Position numbers and translations under genes: made by a program. From Watersipora subatra (lineage: Eukaryota > Bryozoa > Gymnolaemata > Cheilostomatida > Watersiporidae): DNA of 64,000 bases. The stretch covers positions 3,224,001 to 3,288,000 of the forward strand of contig NC_088708.1 of NCBI RefSeq assembly GCF_963576615.1, read 5' to 3'. Below are positions 55,841-64,000 of the stretch, in pieces. How positions within the stretch are numbered: the stretch's first letter is position 1; the number at the start of each line of letters is the position of its first letter. Under the pieces are notes generated by a model. That model did not search any database. It saw only the letters and a program-made list of their open reading frames with translations, and had not been told where the DNA came from.

Positions 55841-58800
55841 CAAAGAACGAGTCACTTCTGTTTATGACTACAGTGACTCCGAATGTGCATATTTTTACCG
55901 CCATATAAAATAAAATGCTAACAATATTATGTTTAGAGATACACATTAGTAACATTTTGTTAACATCAAAAAATAAAATTACATACATCTGCCGCAGACC
56001 CATGCTATTCGAATTATGTAATTAATTTTTTTGCATAGACAAAATTGTCAACTTTAGAACATCTGTTGTATAACAAATATTCTTGTACCTATGGATTAAA
56101 GAATTTCGCTGATGTTGGTATTGCTGGCAACCAATAACCTTACTTCAGTTGCAACTTTTTAAATCCCTATAAGATTTTACACGGTTCAACGTGTATTATA
56201 GCAAGAGTTTAGTGCATAAATTGCATAAATTTAAACTTTATAGACGGTGCTAAACAAAAAACATTGAATTTATAGTTTTTGGTAACCCATGAATGCACAA
56301 GCTACCAATTTTAAAAAAAGTTCTAAAGTAAGCTTATATAAATTTTTACAAGGGTCTGTGAGACGCAAATTTGATTTTTCCGGTGCAAATTTTGAATAAA
56401 ATCATAATTCTGTACTTAAAAATGACTTAATAGCCTAAAATAAATGGCATCAATTAATAAGGTTGAACAACCCCTAGGTAAAAAGGTGACCTTAAAAAAA
56501 GCCATTCATTAAAAAGCCAAAAAATTCATCTCATTAGAATAAAACAAGAATTATAATTGGAATAAGACCAAATTTAAGGATCGTCACAAAGGTATGCTTC
56601 CACAAATGGATAGATATTGATCAATTTCAACTACCCTCAATAGAATTAATTTTGATTTAAAACAAATAAAACCAGAAGTTTGTGAAGAAACTTCAATTTT
56701 TGTCAAGTCCCGATATTCAGTTATAAGAGAATTCCTCACAGGCTTTGAAGTCAGTAGGTTTTCGGTTGCTAATCTGAAGAGATGGTAACCTCGGTTACCA
56801 GAGCCTTAATAAGTAACATCTGCGTTGTTTGACCATTTGAAGGGCAAGCAATTTATATTTCGTACTTATTAAACAAACACGTTATGTAAAGATAGCCCGA
56901 CAGTATTAGCAAAAACGGAACAATATATTAAAATTACAGCTGCGAGTCAAACAAAAGTATATGTAGTTTACACCAAGATACTGATTTCTAGGAAGTTACA
57001 TCACAACATCTACTTGTTGGCATCTCTCGAGAGTGTCAATTGCTGAATAAGGATAGCTAACATTTACAAATAAAAAACCGCAAAAGAACATTATGTTGTG
57101 GAAGTTGACAGAGAAGGAAAGACATAACATGCAGACAGAGGAGGCCACAGCCGAGAAAGACATATAGCCTAAGAGACAACGATATTTACAATATATCACT
57201 TAGGTTGCTTGACACTAATGTTTAGACTGGTACTTCGGAAATGATATTATATAACAAATGGCCTATTATTATAATTTCATTTGTTGATTTTATTATCACA
57301 GACATTATGTTATGTTTTGTAGAGTTAGGTATTTAAATTCCTATGTATGTTTATAAAATAGACTTTGAAATCTACTACCTTAAATACTGTACTATCACTC
57401 GAATTGAGATTATAATTATACTGAATAATGGTAGTTCTCTTTATGTTCTACTGCATCTCTTTATGTTATATTTCTATGCTCAGACAAATCAATAGCACTA
57501 AAAGGAAATTACTATGTTATTTTATGTTGCTCCATAAAATTTGTTGAGAACATATCTTGTTGTTTGCTAATTTACAACTCGCCCATACATTTTTTGAAAA
57601 GAAATTGTACGATACCTAATTGCATGTTAGCATTTTTATCATAACATATTAATCACAATTTAGTCGTTGTTACAGAAATGTTGAAAAGCAAAATCTTTCA
57701 CTAAATATTTGTTGATCATCAATGATGTTTTATCATCATTGATGGTCAACAATGTATGATGATTATACATAATCAACAACAGACCATCAACAATTGATGA
57801 TTTGGTGGCAGTGTATATTTCTGATGGTCATATACATTGCCACCAGAAGACTTGTAAGGTTTATTTGTAGTTATAACGTGATAGTGGTTAAATACATTGG
57901 ACCAGGTTAACCAGTTAATCACTAACTAGGCCACCCTAGGAATTCTTCACTGTTCCCTTATAGCATCAATAAAAGGGAAGAGCTTTAGAGCTTCAGGTAC
58001 CTGTTTAAAAGATTATTTAGTGTGTTCGGTTAAACAATTCAAAACACTGTTATAAATTATAGAGAGTTGCGACGACACTCTGGACAAATCATTTGATGCG
58101 CTGAGAATAATCTGCTCTTTATTATTCCTTGGAATTCTCCACTAAGGGTAGCGTAGGATTCTCCCTCTCGCATAAATCATGTTACGACCATACATGATCA
58201 GTTAATCAATTGTCAATTGTACCACAACCATCTTTGTAATTACATGTTCATCAGAACGGCTCGTTTGAAATTCCTCCTTCATTACAAACTTTATCAGCTA
58301 CATGTAAGATGGCAATGTAAAAACAAGTTCACGAGCTATTCATTTTGAGTGTTGTTGGAGAGTTTTCTTCTTTTGAATATCTGTGCCGAAAGCTCTTTCG
58401 TTTACTTTTGAGTTTACGGCGTATTACCTTATCGACCCGATAAGTCATGTATCAGTGGATACATGGTAACGCATCCTGAATCAAAATAGGAAGACGGAAA
58501 ATGACTGTCAAGTTATTTTAGTAGCTAATTTGATTCAATAATACTTATTCTGTATCTGTTGTGAGGTATGTTGCTTGATGTCAAAATATATACGTTATTG
58601 CAGTGGATGTATAACAGATTATCTATAGCGAGTTATTCATAAAGCCTTAATTTTCAGGAATCACAATAATAAATACTTAAGTGTGTATGGCCGTGCTGGT
58701 ATATTCAGATATCAGCAAAAGACATATGTGTTACAAACAACAAAAAATGGGCTGTAGTCTTTGCTAAAATAGATTTAAGATAATATTAAGTTTTTGTTAG

Positions 58801-60080
58801 GATTGCTTTTTCTTAGGAGGCCGATTACCTCTACCGACTCGATTCATTGATACATTAAACACCAAATGTAAATATGGGTGTGCGCTTAAGACTACGCTCT
58901 TTACCTGGAGTGTTGATTTTTAAAAAATAATCGTTGCAATTTTAAAGAACTGAAAAGTTTTAGAATAAGTATTACTATGGATCATGTTTTACATAGTACT
59001 CAGTGTAGTTTTACCTTGCTCACAATGAGAGGAACATCGTGGTGCTATCCTGGTATTTAGTGTTGTAATGTATAGGGGCAACTTCTGAAAAGTAACCGTT
59101 GTTCTTCTGGAGGTTGATCTTATTTTTTATATGAATGTCAATACGCTTTCAGTGCAGTTTTTTAATATAATCCAAGTTCTCTACAATAATAAGCCTCACA
59201 TAAAAATAGGGGTTATAGAAAAGGCAGCCATTTTAACAATGGAGCTCCCATTAGAAACCTGTTGTCAATTAAGCAGTCAGCTTGTTATCTATAAAAAGAT
59301 TCATAGGAACTAAAGTTAATCTAAGCGTTAGGTTTTACTTTAACTATGGCAGCTGCTGTTATTAACAATTAATGTTTGGTTAACCTGAATCTTTGTATAA
59401 ATTTGTTTAAACTTGCAGTCTCTGACTCTGCTGTGCATAGTTTCTGGTTATGATACAGTGTCATTCATATCAGATGAAAATTTTGTTATAGTTTTACATA
59501 GCTTTATCATTTTTATTAATGTATGTATGCTAGAAATACTGTTTGACATTTACACATGGCTTATATGTGCAGAGCAGTCTTGTCGATTTTGAATTTTTGG
59601 TTAAACTTCGGTTCATATGATTTAAACTTTTGAATACTTCAATATTAGTCTGCTTTGGAAGGGCATATGTTGTAGTGAGCTACAACAAAGTATGTTTCAT
59701 ACACTCAAGCAACCCTCATGATTCTTTGGATCATTCCACAAAGGCTTATTTATAAGTCATCAGGCAATTCATAGACCATCAAAAACTCACTCGTTAGCTA
59801 AAATAAATTTGGTTTTTTGGTTATAACGGATTGTGCTCTGTAGGCAGAGTTGCAGCACTTTCATAAAAGACTTACTTGGTTTCTGCCCTCTTAAGTTTTG
59901 GGTACTACACACAACATATAGGGTACTTTGAGATAACGAAGAAATTTTGAATATGTATAATGGTTGTTTAGAAAACTACATAAGAAAATCAAACTGCAGT
60001 AGTAGTGGTGGCAAGCAGCTGCATCAGTGGTGATATGCAGTAATGATAGCACTGGTAAGTAGCAGTAACCATATTGGTAG
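55841..60080. other. Long intergenic stretch, nothing recognised
   Basis: No coding region with a known domain is seen on either strand. Around 57705-57845 are short palindromic runs built from ATCATCAATGATG-like and TGGTGGCAGTGTATA-like motifs (inverted with CATATACATTGCCACC). No complete element was delimited. Confidence 0.4.
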
Positions 60081-60420
60081 ATAGTGATACTGGCAGTAGA
60101 TAGTGATACTAGTAGTAGGTAGTGATACTAGTAGTAGGTAGTGATACCGGTAGTAGGTAGTGATACCGGTAGTGGGTAGTGATAGCGGTAGTAGGTAGTG
60201 ATACCGATAGTAGGTAGTGATACCGGTAGTAGGTAGTGATACCGGTAGTAGGTCGTGACACTGGTAGTAGGTAGTGATAATAATGCGGATAGCAATGGTG
60301 GTAGTCAGATCAGTGCCGGTACCCAGAGCAGTTGTAGTAGCCAATACAATGATAGTAACCAGTGCAGTGGTGGTAGCCAGTGCTGTGGTGATAGCTAGTG
60401 CTGTGGTGGTAGCCAGTGCT
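60080..60420 (+). repeat. 19-bp and ~18-bp tandem repeats
   Basis: About 60085-60290 is a 19-bp tandem repeat (GTGATACCGGTAGTAGGTA), about ten units. About 60290-60420 is a looser GTGGTAGCCAGTGCT repeat. The overlapping open frames on both strands, which encode Thr/Ala or Tyr/Leu repeats, come from the tandem structure and are not genes. Confidence 0.8.
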
Positions 60421-60945
60421 GTATGTATGTATGTATTTATTTTCATTATTTTAATATACAACATAAAAGATAAGAAATTTGTAAAAAATGATGGTCCATA
60501 TGCGCAATAGCAGAGCTAATCATGGCGCCGAACCCAAGTCAGCAGACAAAGCAGCTAAAAGTCAATAGACCTAAGCTATCCCAGTAATCTAAGCAGATGT
60601 TGTTTCAAAGTCACTTTAAATTTGTGAGCATTGGCAATCAAGCGTAGACTGTCAGGCAATAGGTTCCAAGCCCGTGCCATCTGATAAGAGACCTGTCTAT
60701 GTCTACACGTAGTAGAAGAAGACAGGAGTGGAAGAGATAGTAATGAATGTCTAGTAGGGTAAGCTGGTTGTGATGAAGGACGGTTGTAGAATTTATTATG
60801 TGCTAGAATACAAATGCGTAAAGTATAAAGTTGATGAATAGGTAAGATGTTACTAAGTTTAAACAGTGAAGCAGAAGAATATGTGGGAGGTTTATGATAA
60901 ATGATTCTAAGTAATCTTTTCTGTATGGTAAGTAGGGGTAACCGG
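60421..60945 (-). pseudogene. 5'-truncated LINE, 3' end with microsatellite tail
   Basis: On the minus strand 60930-60576 encodes LPLLTIQKRLLRIIYHKPPT, then SLFKLSNILPIHQLYTLRIC and MARAWNLLPDSLRLIANAHK. This is the C-terminal end of a non-LTR retrotransposon ORF2 (beyond the reverse transcriptase). A 3' UTR follows, ending in an AATAAATACATACATACA-type tail at about 60421. The 5' part is cut off where the pogo-like element begins (about 60934-60945). Confidence 0.75.
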
Positions 60946-62790
60946 GGCACCGTTGGCCAAAATTCACTTATTTCACCATAACTTGTGTGATAGTAATTAC
61001 AACTTTCTGAAATTTGGACAGGCAATTCACATATATTTGATGTATTAAAACAGATATTTTCAAAAATCTAATACTGCTTTTGTTACCGGAAAAACAGATT
61101 ACAAAAGTACCTGGCTAATGGCCAAAGCTGCCCCGCATCTGGGGCAGCTTTGGCCACCACTGGGGCACAAATGGCCACTCTCGGAACTGTTCAGAATTTC
61201 TAACTACTGTTGCATATATGTATTTTTTGATTATTCAAACATATCAAGGTAACTAATTATTGTATTTAAAACATAATATAATATTCTTTGAACTAAAATA
61301 TGACATTTTTCATAAAATTTTTTGTCCATTTGTCAAGGACTTGCCTTGACAAATGGACGTATTTCTCTGGAACCACAATGGTGTCACTTGTAATAACTGT
61401 ACTCCACTGTATGAGCAACTAGGTTGATCTGATGGTATAGGCTGTTCCAGAGATAGGATCCCACACGATGCTGCATCTGGGTTTGGATGATCAGTTACAA
61501 AGGTGCCTAGAAACTCATCGTCAGCAAAAGCGTGTCTGTTAAATGGTGAATTTCCTGGACGTCTGAACCCTCATGTGATATTTGAGATAGTTATTGCTAG
61601 TGGGAATGATTTTCCTAATAGGCTAGAAACATCATATATGTAGACAGTCTGTCATCTGCGATTCAAGTGCTATGGGCTTACAGCATCATTTAAATAGCGT
61701 TTTAGAAGGCCATAAACCGTTATATCAAGTGATTGGAGTTTGTTTTACAATGGGGAAGGAAGGTTAACATTACCACACCATTCTGCTTAGCAAATTCAAT
61801 TGCTGCGACGTTTAGGTGGCTGTCTTGGTTGTCAAGTAATGACAGGGCAGGTGGTTCTCTTGAGCATCGACTATGGTTGATGAAGTGCTGAGGCCACTGT
61901 TTGAAGATCTCGGCATTAATTCACCCTGAAGGGTTCGCCGCACCAATAGTTTCAGTTGGTGCTCTTGAAAGCATGAGGAGAAATAGAAATGGTGAAATAC
62001 ATCCTCCAGAAGCATTTACTGCTCCGATCATAGTCGCCAGAATTCCACGCTCAGCAGATATTACTTGGACAACTTGGCGAGCTTTTTGGTCAGCTAAATT
62101 CTTGTTCCACGGCATAAACTAGTAGCCTCTGGCTTGTGACATGAAATATTTGAATGCCTCTTCAAGAAATCACTCATCCAGTAATCGCCAGCACATTTGT
62201 TAGTGTCCCACTGCGGTGGGTGGGCCCTGTCATTTCTTTTAGCTTATTCATATGCTAGCTCACGCGAATGTCGCTTTGTTAGCCCATGATGGTGCGTTGA
62301 CAACAGAAGCAGGTGATCCTTCGACTTTTCTTCTTGGTCTGCAGAGAAGACCTGTCTAGTGACATTTGACTTCACAAATTTTGTGTTGTCAAGCCCATTT
62401 AGTTTAGCTTCATTAACATAGTTGTGTAGTGAGGAATTTGGTATGCCAAGATCTTTTGACACCTGCCTTACAAAAAGTCTACCTTCCAACACATTATTGA
62501 CTGCAGTAAGCATGACATCCTCAGACGTCCATGTTGGTCTTTTGCTGGTATAAGTTCGAACCAAAGTGTCACACTCCAAAAATAACAGTAAACCCTATCC
62601 TTTAAAATACAATAATAATGTAGAAATCTAAGCAATAAAATGCATTGTTATACTAGTTAAAGCATAAAATTTTCAGAGTTAAATAATATCAGACAAGTAA
62701 CTTTGTATCGGGGCACATTTGGTCATGGCCAAATGTGCCCCGAACTCTGTGGCCAAAGCTGCCCCATCAGCTCATAATTGACAAAATACT
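60934..62790 (-). mobile_element. Decayed pogo/Tigger-type DNA transposon
   Basis: The left end GGGGTAACCGGGGCACCGTT, following TA, and subterminal GGGGCAGCTTTGGCC palindromes (about 61118-61160) mark one terminus. Related GGGGCACATTTGGTC and TTTGGCC motifs at 62708-62770 mark the other. The right terminus itself is not clear and is followed by another element. The transposase relic at 61390-62579 lies between. A 15-bp perfect hairpin (GTCCATTTGTCAAGG) is at about 61323-61358. Confidence 0.6.
61390..62579 (-). pseudogene. pogo/Tigger DDE transposase pseudogene
   Basis: On the minus strand from ATG 62579, about 111 codons encode an N-terminal helix-turn-helix (TSEDVMLTAVNNVLEGRLFV then RQVSKDLGIPNSSLHNYV) and KRHSRELAYE before a stop. 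Frames further on restore family blocks: YWMSDFLKRH, VISAERGILATMIGAVNASG, EIFKQWPQHFINHSR, SLLDNQDSHLNVAAIEFAKQ and GFRRPGNSPFNRHAFADDEF. The second catalytic Asp is in the L-L-D-N-x-D-S-H block. Stops and frameshifts make it inactive. Little of the coding length appears lost, so it may be fairly young. Confidence 0.75.
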
Positions 62791-62831
62791 CACTCACAAA
62801 TTACAAAGTGATTGGATATTGGCTTTGACTA

Positions 62832-64000
62832 CAGTCATACTTCAACTTACGAGCTTAATGCGTTCCGAGACTGAGCTCGTATGTCAATTTACTCGCATGT
62901 TAGTGCAATTAATTTATATATAGAACAATTAAATATATATCGATTGGTTTCCATACTCTAAAAAAAGGCAAATAAAACACTCAAAACAAGATGTTGTAAC
63001 AGAAAGAACATGTTGGCTATTGTCCTTACGTACTACATGCTTTCAAAAAGCAACAAATAAAAAATAATGCAAGGAAATGTGATTAATTAAAATGTAAAAT
63101 TAAATACATACAATAGCAGTTAACACTCGCATTTGCCAGGGAGGGAGATATAAGTTATCCTTCGTTACAACAGTTGACTTTGATAAATTTAGATTTTATC
63201 AAAGTGTTAAAAGACAAACTTAGAAGCAAACCTAAAAGCAAACTTTCATTTTCAACTAAACGTAATTAAAATTTCTTCGGCGTTCATAGTTTGAAATTTC
63301 TCACTGGTTAGCGAGAAATCTTTCCTTTTTTTCGCTTTCACGACTAGCCGGCCGTTTTAAGATAAACCTATCTAAGGACGTTTGCCTTTGTCGCCCTTGC
63401 AACATGTTGCGATTAGGACGAACACAGGTGTCGTCACAAATGGTTAACACACGATCACTAGCCAACTTGTCCGAATGTCTATTAAACAGTTTGGATAGAT
63501 AGCGCCGGCCTTTTCACATTGCATCGTTTCAGTTACGCTGTCACCGGCCAATTGTTTGTCCAATGCCATCAGCGGTCGTGAAGATCGCTGCACCGTTTAG
63601 AAACTATGGCTAGTCCTTTTGCGAACTAAATGCCCTGAATATAATCCTTCTGTTTGATAATTATGAATGTATTTCTGTCATATTGCCGAGCTATCTGAAT
63701 CACGCATACACATTTCGCATATTTTTCAATACTTTTCCGTTTAATATCGACTGTTATCATTTGCTTTTTCTTTGTATTATCTTTCATTTTACTGGCAAAC
63801 TTTCGGTCTACGCACAGTACTTTTAATTCACATAATTCTGCACAGAAAATCGTGCACAAAAAAACACGGTACAACAGTATAACCTGAGCAGTTGAAAAAT
63901 ACAGAGTGATGCTGTTCTAATAAAACACCTCCGGCATACTTGGCAACTTACTCAAGTGCTCGTATCTCAAACATGGCTCGTATGTTAGTGCTAAAACTTG
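62832..64000 (-). mobile_element. Tigger-like transposon running off the window
   Basis: The left end CAGTCATACTTCAACTTACG follows TA (62830-62831) and matches the termini at 1475 and, inverted, 2800. Near 63955-63995 the other subterminal region appears (GTGCTCGTATCTCAAACATG), so the end lies just past the window. On the minus strand 63790-63626 encodes KKKQMITVDIKRKSIEKYAK, then VIQIARQYDRNTFIIIKQK, a psq-type helix-turn-helix of Tigger transposases. About 63400-63310 encodes RQRQTSLDRFILKRPASRES, resembling the Tigger C-terminus. The DDE core between them is missing. Confidence 0.75.

Noticed and set aside
60024-60510. Long open frames on both strands (146 and 78 codons)
   Set aside because: They encode simple Thr/Ala/Tyr/Leu repeats and arise from the 19-bp and ~18-bp tandem repeats.

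Overview
This is an AT-rich animal genomic window with split genes, GT/AG introns of 0.1-4.4 kb, and very abundant transposon debris. Protein similarity and repeat style point to an invertebrate, probably a lophotrochozoan (mollusc or bryozoan-like). The exact taxon cannot be fixed from the sequence alone. There is no prokaryotic, organellar or viral signature.

Three host genes can be read with confidence. (1) A 12-exon myocardin-related transcription factor (MRTF/MKL) lies on the + strand at 15690-30648. It has three RPEL actin-binding motifs, a basic region, a SAP domain, a short leucine-zipper-like segment and an acidic C-terminus. All splice phases join into one 1003-residue frame. (2) A single-exon ATP synthase c-subunit lysine methyltransferase (ATPSCKMT/FAM173 family) lies on the - strand at 31365-32042, tail-to-tail with MRTF. 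(3) A 5-exon 1-Cys peroxiredoxin (PRDX6 type, 221 aa) lies on the + strand at 42212-52376. It keeps the peroxidatic site, but the phospholipase serine is replaced by lysine.

Region by region: 1-11600 is a field of inverted-repeat elements, Tigger-like fragments and tRNA-derived SINEs. 11600-15600 has no recognisable gene. 15690-30648 is MRTF, whose introns carry a long palindrome, a transposon copy holding a 41-bp minisatellite of about 36 units, a TA-flanked MITE and a TTAA-flanked piggyBac-like MITE. 32300-42000 is intergenic. It holds a pogo relic, a 3.15-kb fold-back element flanked by an 8-bp duplication (itself host to a second 8-bp-TSD element made almost entirely of a TATGGAAATG-type minisatellite), a mariner relic and a LINE relic with a nested hAT-like MITE. 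42212-52376 is PRDX6 with four transposon insertions in its introns. 52400-60080 is nearly empty apart from a 29-bp minisatellite and a SINE. 60080-64000 holds a 5'-truncated LINE, a decayed pogo/Tigger transposase and a second Tigger element running off the window.

The three host genes have no evident pathway link: actin-MAL-SRF transcription, mitochondrial protein methylation and peroxide reduction. The most unusual material is structural: tandem arrays that live inside transposable elements, and an insertion whose empty site survives in the opposite arm of the same palindrome.
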